Assembly (NCBI RefSeq): GCF_000333955.1
Contig: NZ_CAPS01000031.1
Location: 62,001-126,000, forward strand
Direction of reading: 5' to 3'
DNA length: 64,000 nt
Source of the DNA: Rhodococcus sp. AW25M09
Lineage (GTDB): Bacteria > Actinomycetota > Actinomycetes > Mycobacteriales > Mycobacteriaceae
The notes beneath the pieces were generated by a model. The model had not been told where the DNA came from and did not search any database. It worked only from the letters and a program-made list of their open reading frames with translations. How positions within the stretch are numbered: the first letter of the stretch is position 1; each line of letters opens with the position of its first letter. The translations under genes and the position numbers were made by a program. This document shows positions 25,840-34,229 of this stretch, piece by piece.

Positions 25840-26767
25840 CATCGTCGAGATCGGACCCGCCTGGACGCTGATCGCCGCGCCTCTGCTGCTCCTCATCGCT
25901 GCTGTCGGTGCCTGCCTGGACCGGGTGTTGGCGCGGCGTTCGATGAAAATGCCAGTTCTGGTTGGCTTTTCGGCTCCGTTCGACGAGGCTGCCCGGCTGA
26001 TGCGCCAACGTCGGCGTACTACGGTGTCGGCGGACCGCACGCTCTGGCGCGTCGGTGTCGCCGGACTGGTGGTGGTCGCGCTACTGAAGATCGTCGTCCT
26101 GCCGCTGGGCGTGTGGACTGTGGCCGACCTGCCCACGGGAGTCGTCTGGTTCAACGCGATGGACGTGATGATCTGGGCTGTGGTGTGGCTGGCAGGGTGG
26201 GGCGCGAACAGTCATTTCTCCCTGATCGGTGCGTATCGCTTTCTGGCCCAGGCTCTCTCCTACGAGTTGCCGTTGATGTTCGCGCTGACGGCGCCCGCAG
26301 TTGCCGCAAGCAGTCTCCGGCTCGGCGATGTGGTCGCGGCGCAGCAGGGCCTGTGGTTCGTGGTGTGGATGCCGGTGGCGTTCGGCATCTTCTGCATCAG
26401 CGTGATCGCGTTCTCCGTGTGGGGGCCGTTTTCGACGGCTGCGGGCACCGACATTGCCGGCGGTGTGCTGACCGAGGTGTCGGGTGTCGATCGTTTGATG
26501 CTGCTCGTCGGGCGCTATGCGCTGCTGGCATCGGGGGCGGCATTCGCCGCAACGTTGTTTCTGGGCGGTGGCGCGGGGCCCGTATTGGCGCCGTGGGCGT
26601 GGACGCTGGTCAAAACAGTCCTGGTACTTGCCGCGTTCGTCGCTGTCCGGCCGCACCTTCCGGCGATCAGGCCGGACCGTTTCGCCGAGGTCGGTCTCGT
26701 GATCCTGATGCCGCTGGCTTTGCTGCAGCTGCTCGTGGTGTCCGTCGTCGTAGTGGTGGGGAGTTGA
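25832..26767 (+). CDS. nuoH: NADH-quinone oxidoreductase subunit H-like protein
   Basis: A 311-residue membrane protein with about eight helices. The NuoH block GWGANSHFSLIGAYRFLAQ and ALSYELPLMF near residues 128-155 matches GW-SN-K-SLLGA and Q-SYE of the family. The loop that normally reads PFDLPEAE-E is here PFSTAAGTD near 207, followed by a recognisable TEVSGVDRLM, so several acidic residues of the quinone-pocket loop are missing. NuoH links the quinone site to proton channels in complex I. It overlaps the preceding gene by 8 bases and its stop is 3 bases before nuoJ. Confidence 0.86.
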   Translation: MPDIVEIGPAWTLIAAPLLLLIAAVGACLDRVLARRSMKMPVLVGFSAPFDEAARLMRQRRRTTVSADRTLWRVGVAGLVVVALLKIVVLPLGVWTVADLPTGVVWFNAMDVMIWAVVWLAGWGANSHFSLIGAYRFLAQALSYELPLMFALTAPAVAASSLRLGDVVAAQQGLWFVVWMPVAFGIFCISVIAFSVWGPFSTAAGTDIAGGVLTEVSGVDRLMLLVGRYALLASGAAFAATLFLGGGAGPVLAPWAWTLVKTVLVLAAFVAVRPHLPAIRPDRFAEVGLVILMPLALLQLLVVSVVVVVGS

Positions 26768-26769
26768 TC

Positions 26770-27357
26770 ATGGTCGCATCATCGATAGCGGAGTCCATTG
26801 TGTTCTGGGTGCTCGCCGCCGTTGCGATCGTGGCCGGCGCTTTCGTGTTCCGATTCGACTCGATGGCCCGCGCCACCTATGCGCTGGCGCTGTCGTTCGT
26901 GGCCGTCGGCTGCGCGATCCTGCTCCTGCGACTCGACTACATCGGCATCATCACCGTCCTGATGATGGTCATGGAGATGGCGATCATGGCGGTGTTCATG
27001 GTCATGCTGATGGGAATGAACCCGGCCCTGATGCCGATGAGCATGGTGCACAACAACAAAGGTGCCCTCGGCATCTCGGTGACGGTGTTCCTCGTCCTGG
27101 CGGCAGGTGCCGTGCTGGTTCCGTGGCCCACCGGATCGAGGCCAGACCCCGGACCACGGTCGGAGCGAACGGCCGCGTTGGGCGAGGCGATCATGGGACC
27201 CCAGATGCTGGTGATGATGTCGATCAGCGCCGTGCTGTTCGCGACCATCGTCTCGGGCATCGTCCTCGCCGTGTCCCGAAGCCGATACCAACGACTCGGG
27301 GACGATCTGAAGCGTCGGCCCGCGAAGGATCCACGACCCGGGGGAGTAGGCCGATGA
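26770..27357 (+). CDS. nuoJ: NADH-quinone oxidoreductase subunit J-like protein
   Basis: A 195-residue protein with five hydrophobic segments. The pattern of short N-terminal helices, a Met-rich VLMMVMEMAIMAVFMVMLMGM third helix region near 58-80 and a late fifth helix matches NuoJ, although it is more divergent than the L, M and N subunits. In complex I the third helix holds a pi-bulge that couples the quinone site to the antiporter chain. The Met enrichment in this helix is striking. It overlaps nuoK by 4 bases (ATGA). Confidence 0.75.
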   Translation: MVASSIAESIVFWVLAAVAIVAGAFVFRFDSMARATYALALSFVAVGCAILLLRLDYIGIITVLMMVMEMAIMAVFMVMLMGMNPALMPMSMVHNNKGALGISVTVFLVLAAGAVLVPWPTGSRPDPGPRSERTAALGEAIMGPQMLVMMSISAVLFATIVSGIVLAVSRSRYQRLGDDLKRRPAKDPRPGGVGR

Positions 27358-27656
27358 CGCTGCAATCGATACTCGTCGTGGCCGCCGCATTGTTCGCGAT
27401 CGGGCTCTACGGCGCCCTGTCGCAACAGGTTGTCGTCATGATCATGATGGGCCTCGAGCTGATGATCAATGGTGTTCTTCTGGCTGCCTCCGCGATCTGG
27501 TGGTACCTCGCACCCGTTCCCGACGGTCAGGTTCTGCTGCTGGTGATCCTCGCGGCGATGACCGTGGAAATGGCAATGGGATTCGCGGTGGCCTTGCTGT
27601 ATCACCGTGCGAGTGGCGCCGACATGACAGACATGGCAACGGATCTCTCGCAGTGA
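27354..27656 (+). CDS. nuoK: NADH-quinone oxidoreductase subunit K-like protein
   Basis: A 100-residue three-helix protein of NuoK size. The helix-2 segment VVVMIMMGLELMINGVLLAA near residues 24-43 keeps the conserved Glu of NuoK (GLELM), and VEMAMGFAVALLYHR near 72-86 keeps the second one. Both glutamates are part of the proton path in complex I and MrpC relatives. GGGGGAGTAGG precedes the ATG. Start and stop overlap both neighbours by 4 bases. Confidence 0.86.
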   Translation: MTLQSILVVAAALFAIGLYGALSQQVVVMIMMGLELMINGVLLAASAIWWYLAPVPDGQVLLLVILAAMTVEMAMGFAVALLYHRASGADMTDMATDLSQ

Positions 27657-29566
27657 CGGCGGCGTTGTGGGCCCTCGTGCTGGTACCCGCGCTGGCGGGC
27701 GCTTTCCTGTGCCTCGGCGGAAAGTCCGTGAACCGACTTGCCGTACCGATCTCGATCGCGATCTCGGTGATCACCTTGATCGTTGCCATCGCTGTGGCGG
27801 TGGGCCGGCCCACGGTGTCGGTAGCGTTCGTCGCCGGCAGCACATTCGGGCTGGCGGTCGACGGTCTGTCGGCTCTGATCGTTCTGTCGATCGCTGCCGT
27901 GTCGATGCTCGTGTTGATCTACGCAGCGGCCGAGCCCGTGACGCCGCGCGCTCGTTTTCACGGCCTGATGCTGTTGTTCGTCGCCGCCGTGATGATCACC
28001 GCCACGGCGACGACCCTGCCGGCGCTGCTGTTCGCCTGGGAGTTGATGGGTGCTGCGTCGTACGCCCTCATCGGGTTCTCGTGGAAAGACACCGATCGCG
28101 TGTCCTCCGGCCTCACCGCATTTCTGACCACGCGCGCCGCCGATACGGGTCTCTATCTCGCGGCGGGTGCCGCGCTGGCTGCAGGCAGTTCGCTGTCGCT
28201 CGACAGCCTCTCGGAGCTACCCGCCGGATACCGCGACGTCGTCGTAGCCGGAATACTCGTTGCGGCGCTGGGCAAATCGGCCCAGGTGCCCTTCACCTTC
28301 TGGCTGTCTCGGGCCATGGTCGGCCCAAGCCCGGTCAGTGCGTTGTTGCATTCGGCGGCCATGGTCGCCATGGGCGGTTACGTGCTGCTGCGGGTCTCGC
28401 CGTTGTTGCAGTCGACGAGCTGGGCAGCGAGCACGACGGCTTGGATAGGGGCTGCGACGGCTTTGATCTTCGGCGCGGTTGCGGTGGCGCAGCGAGATCT
28501 CAAGCAACTCCTGGCCGCATCGACTGCTGCCCAACTCGGTTTCGTGGTGCTCGCCGCCGGACTCGGGTCGGTGGCGGGCGGGGCCGCGCAACTGGTCGCC
28601 CATGCGGCGACCAAATCCTTGCTCTTCCTCGTCGCGGGTGCGTGGCTCGCCGCGCTGGGTACCAAGAATTTGAACGACCTACGCGGTGCCGCGCGGCGGT
28701 GGCCGGTCACGGGTGCGTTGTTCACCGTCGGCGCGCTGAGTTTGGCCGGCGTCGCGCCGTTGTCGTTGTGGGCGACGAAAGATCATGTGCTCGCCGCCGC
28801 CGGGACAGAACGGCCCCTACTGTTCGTAGTGGGGTTGGCAGCGGCAGGACTCTCGGCCGCCTACGCCGGCAAAGCGTTGGTGGTCGCGTGGTCCGAGCCC
28901 ATAGCGGAGCCGAACTTCGACAGCGAAGAGGCGGGCACCAGACGGATCGCCGGGTGGCAGCAGATACCGCTGGTCCCGCTCGCCGTCGGTGCCGCGGTGC
29001 TGGGCGTACTCGCGACCGAGAGGCTGCTGGCGCCGATCGCCGAGGCCGTGGGACTACCGACATCGCCTGCACCGGGTGCTCTCGAACTGGCCGGGTCGAC
29101 GGTGCTCGCGGTTGTCGTACTGCTGTTGGTGTGGCGATTTGCGGTGCCCGAACCGGCATGGGCGAGATCGTGGCTCGGGCTCGAGCGAGCCACACACGTC
29201 GTTCTCGTTCGTCCGGTGCTCGCGATCGCGCACACCTTGGCCGGTTTCGACGATCGCGGCATCGACCGCACGGTGACGGCTGTCGCGTCTGCCGCTGGTC
29301 GCGCGGCGGGGCACCTCGCGCGTGGCGATGACCGAATTGTCGACGGTGTCGTGTCGGCTACGTCCGAAGCCACCCTGACTGTGGGAGGGCGAGCGGCTCG
29401 TGTCGACGATCGGGGCGTCGACGGTGGGGTCGAAACCCTGGCCCGGCAGACCCGCCGGTTGGGGACGCTCACCCGGCGAATCCAGACCGGCCAACTCCAC
29501 CAGTACTACGTTCTCGTCGTCGCCGTGTCGGCCGCGGCTGTCCTGCTCGTTCTAGTCGTGAGGTGA
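27653..29566 (+). CDS. nuoL: NADH-quinone oxidoreductase subunit L-like antiporter subunit
   Basis: A 637-residue Mrp-type antiporter subunit. The TM5 Glu is in LLFAWELMGAASYALIGF near residue 123, the TM7 Lys in AALGKSAQVPFTFWLSRAM near 205, and GPSPVSALLHSAAMVAMG follows at the usual place. A further Lys lies in AHAATKSLLFLVAGAWLA near 320. The C-terminus has a long amphipathic stretch with three DDRxxD units near 535, 555 and 580, then TRRIQTGQLHQYYVL and a final helix, as in full-length NuoL with its lateral helix. It starts at a GTG overlapping nuoK. It should translocate protons or sodium if coupled to a driver. Confidence 0.92.
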   Translation: MTAALWALVLVPALAGAFLCLGGKSVNRLAVPISIAISVITLIVAIAVAVGRPTVSVAFVAGSTFGLAVDGLSALIVLSIAAVSMLVLIYAAAEPVTPRARFHGLMLLFVAAVMITATATTLPALLFAWELMGAASYALIGFSWKDTDRVSSGLTAFLTTRAADTGLYLAAGAALAAGSSLSLDSLSELPAGYRDVVVAGILVAALGKSAQVPFTFWLSRAMVGPSPVSALLHSAAMVAMGGYVLLRVSPLLQSTSWAASTTAWIGAATALIFGAVAVAQRDLKQLLAASTAAQLGFVVLAAGLGSVAGGAAQLVAHAATKSLLFLVAGAWLAALGTKNLNDLRGAARRWPVTGALFTVGALSLAGVAPLSLWATKDHVLAAAGTERPLLFVVGLAAAGLSAAYAGKALVVAWSEPIAEPNFDSEEAGTRRIAGWQQIPLVPLAVGAAVLGVLATERLLAPIAEAVGLPTSPAPGALELAGSTVLAVVVLLLVWRFAVPEPAWARSWLGLERATHVVLVRPVLAIAHTLAGFDDRGIDRTVTAVASAAGRAAGHLARGDDRIVDGVVSATSEATLTVGGRAARVDDRGVDGGVETLARQTRRLGTLTRRIQTGQLHQYYVLVVAVSAAAVLLVLVVR

Positions 29567-31056
29567 ACGTGCTCAGTCTGATCATTTTTCTCCCGCTCGT
29601 GGCGGCGTTGATCGTCGCCCTGACATCAGCGACGGGTCCGAGCGTTGCCCGATGGTCGTGGGTCGCAGTCACCGCCGCCGAGGTGGGGCTGGCAGTGTGG
29701 TTGTGGGCCGGGTATTCCGCGTCGGCCGGAGGTTTGGCCTACGAGCAGCAGGTGCCGTGGATACCGACCGTGCGCAGCAGCTACCACGTCGGGCTCGACG
29801 GGCTCTCGCTCCCGCTGGTGGTGCTGACCAACATCGTGTTCCTGGCCTGCGCCGTCTACGCACTGCGAGAGTCGAATCGACCTCGCGGGCAGGCCGCGCT
29901 GTTCCTGGCGCTGCAGACCACGTGTCTCGGCTTGTTTGCCGCTCAGGACCTGTTGATCTTCTTCGTCTTCTTCGATCTGTCGATCGTGGGCATGTACTTC
30001 GTCATCGCTGGTTGGGGGCACGGAAACGCCCAACGTGCTGCATTGAAGTTCTTCCTCTACACGTTCCTCGGTTCGCTGGCGCTCCTGCTCGGCTTCATCG
30101 GCCTGTATCTCGCCAGCGATCCGCACACCTTCGACATGGTCGAGCTGGCAGAGGCGGCACCGCTGAACGGACGCGGCCTCGCGGGCGGACTGGTGATGGC
30201 AGCGATCCTGCTGGGACTGGCGATCAAGACGCCGACATTCCCGTTCCACACCTGGCTGCCGCCCGCACACACCGACGCTCCCGCAGTCGGTTCCGCGGTT
30301 CTGGCCGGAGTGCTACTGAAGATGGGAACGTACGGGTTCGTGCGCATCGCGATGCCGATGCTCCCGGAGGCGTGGCGCGCATGGGCGTGGGTGATCGTGG
30401 CCGTCGGCATCATCTCGGTGCTCTACGGCGCACTCGTCGCGCTCGCTCAAACGGACTTCAAGCGGATGGTGGCGTACACGTCGGTCAATCACATGGGGTA
30501 CATCGTGCTGGCGGTGGGTGCGGCCGGTGTGGTGGCCGATTCCGCAGACCGTGCGCGGGAGGTGGCGGTGACCGGTGCCGTCGTACAGATGGTCAGCCAC
30601 GGATTGATCACCGTCGCACTGTTCTTGATCGCGGACGTACTGCGAGATCGGGCGCACACCTTCACGATGTCGTCCTTCGGTGGGCTCGCCGGGGTGGCCC
30701 CACGGTACGCAGGGCTGTTCGCGGTGGCCGCCTTCGCCTCGCTCGGAATTCCGGCCTTCAGCGGTTTCATAGCCGAGTTCCAGATCTTTGCCGGCAGCAT
30801 CGGCGTGACTGCCGTTGCCGCGATCGCACTGCCCGGCATCGTGATTCTGGCGGCGGTGATGCTCCGAGCGTTACAACAGGTTCTCACCGGTCCGGCCGGG
30901 GAAAAGACGACGGGATTCGCCGACGTCCGTCCTCACGAATTCGTTTCCATCGGTGGACTGTTGCTGATCTCGCTCGTGATCGGTGTCTTCCCGGGGCCGC
31001 TGCTGTCGGTCGTCGAATCTGCCGCGACGACGGTGGTTCAGTTGGTCGGCCGATAG
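29563..31056 (+). CDS. nuoM: NADH-quinone oxidoreductase subunit M-like antiporter subunit
   Basis: A 497-residue antiporter subunit beginning at a GTG that overlaps the nuoL stop. The quinone-oxidoreductase block LIFFVFFDLSIVGMYFVIAGW near residues 130-150 has Asp or Ser where most NuoM proteins have the TM5 Glu (FFELSLIPMY). The TM7 Lys in LAIKTPTFPFHTWLPPAHTDAP near 222 is intact. A later YTSVNHMGYIVLAVG block is also typical. The shift from FFE to FFD in TM5 is conservative. About 14 hydrophobic segments are visible. Confidence 0.91.
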   Translation: MNVLSLIIFLPLVAALIVALTSATGPSVARWSWVAVTAAEVGLAVWLWAGYSASAGGLAYEQQVPWIPTVRSSYHVGLDGLSLPLVVLTNIVFLACAVYALRESNRPRGQAALFLALQTTCLGLFAAQDLLIFFVFFDLSIVGMYFVIAGWGHGNAQRAALKFFLYTFLGSLALLLGFIGLYLASDPHTFDMVELAEAAPLNGRGLAGGLVMAAILLGLAIKTPTFPFHTWLPPAHTDAPAVGSAVLAGVLLKMGTYGFVRIAMPMLPEAWRAWAWVIVAVGIISVLYGALVALAQTDFKRMVAYTSVNHMGYIVLAVGAAGVVADSADRAREVAVTGAVVQMVSHGLITVALFLIADVLRDRAHTFTMSSFGGLAGVAPRYAGLFAVAAFASLGIPAFSGFIAEFQIFAGSIGVTAVAAIALPGIVILAAVMLRALQQVLTGPAGEKTTGFADVRPHEFVSIGGLLLISLVIGVFPGPLLSVVESAATTVVQLVGR

Positions 31057-32457
31057 ATGGACATGAGCACCGATTCGCTGGCGATGGCACCGCAGATCAG
31101 CCTGTTCGCGGGTGCGGTCATCACCTTGCTCGTGGGCTCGTTCCTCCCGCGCGCGCGGCAGTGGGTGTCGCGCGCGCTCGCCGTTGCGGCATTGATCGCC
31201 TGCTCGTCGGCAGCGATCGCTGCTCTGGTCGGTGCCCCTCGGCGGGTCTTCGAAGGCACGTTCGCGGCCGACGACACGACATCGATCGCGGCACTGATCA
31301 TCTGCAGTGCAACGCTTCTGGTGATTGCGCTCGGTGTGGACGAATTGCGCGGCAGCGATAGGGAGAGCGAAGCGTACGTCCTGTTGCTGCTCGCGTCGTT
31401 GGGGGCGCTGCTGATGGCGGGAACGACGGACCTGCTCGTACTCATCGTCGCCTTCCTGTTGGCGTCGATCCCGCTCTACGCGTTGATCGGGTTGGCCCGT
31501 ACACCGGACGCGGCCGAGGCCACGCTCAAGACGTATCTGCTCGGTGCGCTCTTCGGCATCGGCTTGATGCTCGGCGTCACCATTGTCTACGGTGCGGGCG
31601 GTGCCACCACGTATGCCGAACTGGCGCAGGTATTGCCGGATATTTCACCGGTGATCGTCGGGGTCGGTGTCGTGGCCGTGCTGGGTGCACTGCTGTTCAA
31701 GGCGGGCGCGGTCCCGGCGCACTTCTGGGTACCCGACGCCGCACAGGGCGCGAGCACGTGGGCGGCCGCTTTCGCGACGACGGTGCCCAAGGTGGGCGGG
31801 CTGGTTGCGATGTACCGGCTGTTCGACGAGGTGGATCCCGGCATCGAATGGCCCCTCCTGATCGCGGTCGTTGCTGCCGTCACGATGACGCTCGGCAATC
31901 TTGCGGCGTTGAACCAGAGCGATCCGAGGCGACTGTTGGGCTGGTCCACCGTCAGCCAGGCCGGATACCTACTTCTGCCCGTCGCTGTCGCCGGTGGTAG
32001 CGATCTGGCGTCGTCGTCGCTACTGCTGTATCTGGCCGCGTACGCGGTGACCAACGTGACGGCGTTCGCGGTGATCGCCGCGCTCCCCGAACTGACCACG
32101 CTCTCGGACTATCGGGGCCTCGCTCGCCGCCACCCGTGGCTGGCCGGGGCACTGGCGATCAGCCTGCTCAGTCTGGTCGGGACGCCGCCGACGGCGGTAT
32201 TCATCGGCAAACTGACTACGTTCACCGCAGCGTGGGACGGCGGATTCGGGTGGCTTGTCGCGATCGCAGCCGTCAACACCGTTGCGAGCCTTTTCTACTA
32301 CCTGCGTTGGCTGGCACCGGTGTTCGCCACCGGGCAGATCAACCGGGAGTTCACCGATCCGCGCCCGGCGGGGATGCGCGCGGCCATCGTCGGTGCAGTG
32401 GTGATTCTCGTTCTGGGTATCGGGTCGGGTGCATTGGGGACGATGTCGGTTCAGTGA
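31057..32457 (+). CDS. nuoN: NADH-quinone oxidoreductase subunit N-like antiporter subunit
   Basis: A 466-residue antiporter subunit starting directly after the nuoM stop codon. It has FKAGAVPAHFWVPDAAQGA near residue 210 with the TM7 Lys, and RRLLGWSTVSQAGYLLLPVAV near 290 as in NuoN. LLASIPLYALIGLA near 138 stands where TM5 normally has a Glu (ELxxxxLYxLV), so that acidic residue seems to be missing. An alternative ATG lies six bases in. It is the last gene of the membrane-arm operon, and its stop overlaps the oppositely oriented protease gene by 7 bases. Confidence 0.89.
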   Translation: MDMSTDSLAMAPQISLFAGAVITLLVGSFLPRARQWVSRALAVAALIACSSAAIAALVGAPRRVFEGTFAADDTTSIAALIICSATLLVIALGVDELRGSDRESEAYVLLLLASLGALLMAGTTDLLVLIVAFLLASIPLYALIGLARTPDAAEATLKTYLLGALFGIGLMLGVTIVYGAGGATTYAELAQVLPDISPVIVGVGVVAVLGALLFKAGAVPAHFWVPDAAQGASTWAAAFATTVPKVGGLVAMYRLFDEVDPGIEWPLLIAVVAAVTMTLGNLAALNQSDPRRLLGWSTVSQAGYLLLPVAVAGGSDLASSSLLLYLAAYAVTNVTAFAVIAALPELTTLSDYRGLARRHPWLAGALAISLLSLVGTPPTAVFIGKLTTFTAAWDGGFGWLVAIAAVNTVASLFYYLRWLAPVFATGQINREFTDPRPAGMRAAIVGAVVILVLGIGSGALGTMSVQ

Positions 32458-33299
32458 TCGACGATCCCCTTGGAATTCGATTGCGGCACTGACGAAGCGC
32501 GGGGAATCGACAGCGCCACTGCGCCGACGACCAGATACAGCCCTCCTAAGGCCCACGTCCCGGCGTGGGAAGCACCCGACTCGCCGCTGACGAACACCAG
32601 GAAAATGCCCGCGCAATTGTTGACCGCGTGCAGCCAGATCGCCATGCTCGCATGAAATCGGGCGACTTCCATCGCTTTCCACACCAGCAGGGAGAAACCG
32701 ATCGTGAACGCCGCGAAAGCACCGATCGGTACCTGAGTCTGAATGCTGCCGGGCATCGCGAACAAAGGCAGATGCCATCCGAACCAGATCACGCCCGCGG
32801 CAAGCGACCCGGTCACTCGATTCAGCCGCCCTACCAACCACGGTTGAAGAAAGCCGCGCCACCCGAACTCCTCCTGCCCGCCGCCGAGCACGAGCATCAG
32901 CAGAAGGTAGGGCCCGATCATCCACAGTGAGGGCTGGGATTCGGAGATCTCACCGGAGGCCATGCGCGCGCTCGCCGCGATTGCCACGATCGCGACCACC
33001 AGCGCCCCGAAACCGACGAATGTCCATCTCCCGCTGGGTGGTAGTCGCAGACACGACCGGAAGAATCGCCAGGCATCGGCCGGCGTCGATCGCCGAGCCA
33101 CTACCCACCACACAGCGACTGCAGGGCCGATATCGCCCAAGGCGGAACACGCCGCGGCGAGCGGCTCGGGGCCCACATCGTTGCGTAGCAACACGATTGC
33201 CGCGCCCCACCAGAGCCAACTCCAGGCGAAAGCGGCGACCACGTACAACGCGGCGTCCCCGTACCCGCGCCGATTCGACCCGACGACAGCACCGTTCAT
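32451..33299 (-). CDS. CPBP-family intramembrane metalloprotease-like protein
   Basis: A 282-residue membrane protein of the CPBP (CAAX protease / bacteriocin-processing) family. The three active-site motifs are present: GGGQEEFGWRGFLQP near residue 143 (EExxxR), VIWFGWHLPLF near 175 (FxxxH) and WLHAVNNCAGIF near 225 (HxxxN). Seven or eight helices are visible. The ATG at 33299 was preferred to a GTG six codons upstream. Substrates of these proteins are mostly unknown, and some confer bacteriocin immunity. It is convergent with the nuo-like operon and not obviously part of it. Confidence 0.85.
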   Translation of the reverse strand: MNGAVVGSNRRGYGDAALYVVAAFAWSWLWWGAAIVLLRNDVGPEPLAAACSALGDIGPAVAVWWVVARRSTPADAWRFFRSCLRLPPSGRWTFVGFGALVVAIVAIAASARMASGEISESQPSLWMIGPYLLLMLVLGGGQEEFGWRGFLQPWLVGRLNRVTGSLAAGVIWFGWHLPLFAMPGSIQTQVPIGAFAAFTIGFSLLVWKAMEVARFHASMAIWLHAVNNCAGIFLVFVSGESGASHAGTWALGGLYLVVGAVALSIPRASSVPQSNSKGIVDH

Positions 33300-33376
33300 G
33301 TCGGCATCATGCCCCACGGCGGGAACCGGCCGGCGTGTTCGTGTGTCAGAGGGCGGTCAGAAGCGAGAAGCCGAAT

Positions 33377-33742
33377 TCACGACCACGGAATCGTGGCTTG
33401 CAGAACCGCCTCTTTCAACGCGGCGGTCCGTAATGCCGTCACCGTCTGATACTCGGGATCGGCCACCATCTCGCTGAACGCCTTGCGTGACGGGTACTGG
33501 ACCAGGAGCACTGCATCCCAGGCCTGCCCGTCCTCGGCGGCAAGGGCGGTCGAACCGTCGCCCGCGTAAAGCACCGTCGCGCCGTAGCGCGGGAGGAACG
33601 TCTCGTCCAATGCTTTCGCATATTCTGCGTAGGAGTCGCGACCACCCTCGGCGAACCGAAGGAGGTTGAGCATCACCACCGGACCGCCGGGATCTTCTTC
33701 GAGGTAGCGCTTGAGGTCTTTTCCGCGGGGATCGATAGCCAT
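33377..33742 (-). CDS. DUF1330-family small protein
   Basis: A 121-residue soluble protein with a ferredoxin-like dimeric alpha/beta barrel pattern. GGPVVMLNLLRFAEGGRDSY at residues 19-38, a GATVLYAGDG strand and AVLLVQYPSRKAFSEMVADP near 77 are typical of DUF1330 and related stress-responsive barrel proteins. The function is unknown. It follows the DUF1641 gene by 57 bases on the same strand and may be cotranscribed with the formate-dehydrogenase-type gene. Confidence 0.78.
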   Translation of the reverse strand: MAIDPRGKDLKRYLEEDPGGPVVMLNLLRFAEGGRDSYAEYAKALDETFLPRYGATVLYAGDGSTALAAEDGQAWDAVLLVQYPSRKAFSEMVADPEYQTVTALRTAALKEAVLQATIPWS

Positions 33743-33799
33743 CGTTCGAGTATGCGTGAGCCGTCGATCCTGTGGAGCAGAAAGCGCTGTCGCGTCGAA

Positions 33800-34216
33800 C
33801 TACTTCTTTCCCTCTCTCAGCGCCCCGCCCACCGCGGCCAGGGCGGCCAGGGCCGCGGAGATTCCGCGCCGGGTGTTCGGATCGAAGAGTCGCTTGGCCA
33901 GCTTGATCGGACCCTCCGGTGCGCGAGTGGCTGCGGTGTAGGACTCCTGCCGAGCCTGACGAATGCCGGCAGCGACCCGCTCCGAGTCCTCGGGGTCCAG
34001 GTCACGCAGCGCACCGGCAAGCGCGATGAGCGAGCGCAGAGAGTCTCCGTCCACCCCGTCCAGCAGGATCTTCAGCAGTGAAGGATACGAGCGTGCGGCA
34101 CCGGCGAAGGCGCGCAGCAAACCACTGTCGTGCAACGCATCGACCAGGTCGTCGAGTTCGTCGGATGCGGCGGTGTCTGGAGGTGTCGGCGGGGTGAAGG
34201 CGAGAGGCTTGGCCAT
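33800..34216 (-). CDS. DUF1641 protein, accessory subunit of formate-dehydrogenase-type complex
   Basis: A 138-residue helical protein. ELDDLVDALHDSGLLRAFAG near residues 19-38 and the SLIALAGALRDLDPEDSERV segment, then a C-terminal Ala/Gly-rich segment ALAALAAVGGALREGKK, match the DUF1641 family. In Bacillus, DUF1641 proteins (YjgD/YrhD, also called ForE) partner a molybdenum formate dehydrogenase and link it to the membrane quinone pool. Here the gene starts 13 bases after the large molybdoenzyme gene, so the same pairing is very likely. The hydrophobic C-terminus may be its membrane contact. Confidence 0.83.
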   Translation of the reverse strand: MAKPLAFTPPTPPDTAASDELDDLVDALHDSGLLRAFAGAARSYPSLLKILLDGVDGDSLRSLIALAGALRDLDPEDSERVAAGIRQARQESYTAATRAPEGPIKLAKRLFDPNTRRGISAALAALAAVGGALREGKK

Positions 34217-34229
34217 CGGATGCTCCTGT

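Noticed and set aside
24374..32457. Interpretation of the nuo genes as the main respiratory complex I operon
   Set aside because: All NADH, flavin and iron-sulfur subunits are missing between nuoA and nuoH and after nuoN.
24374..32457. Interpretation as an Mrp Na+/H+ antiporter operon
   Set aside because: NuoA-, NuoH- and full-length NuoL-like proteins with the lateral helix are present, and MrpE, F and G homologues are absent.
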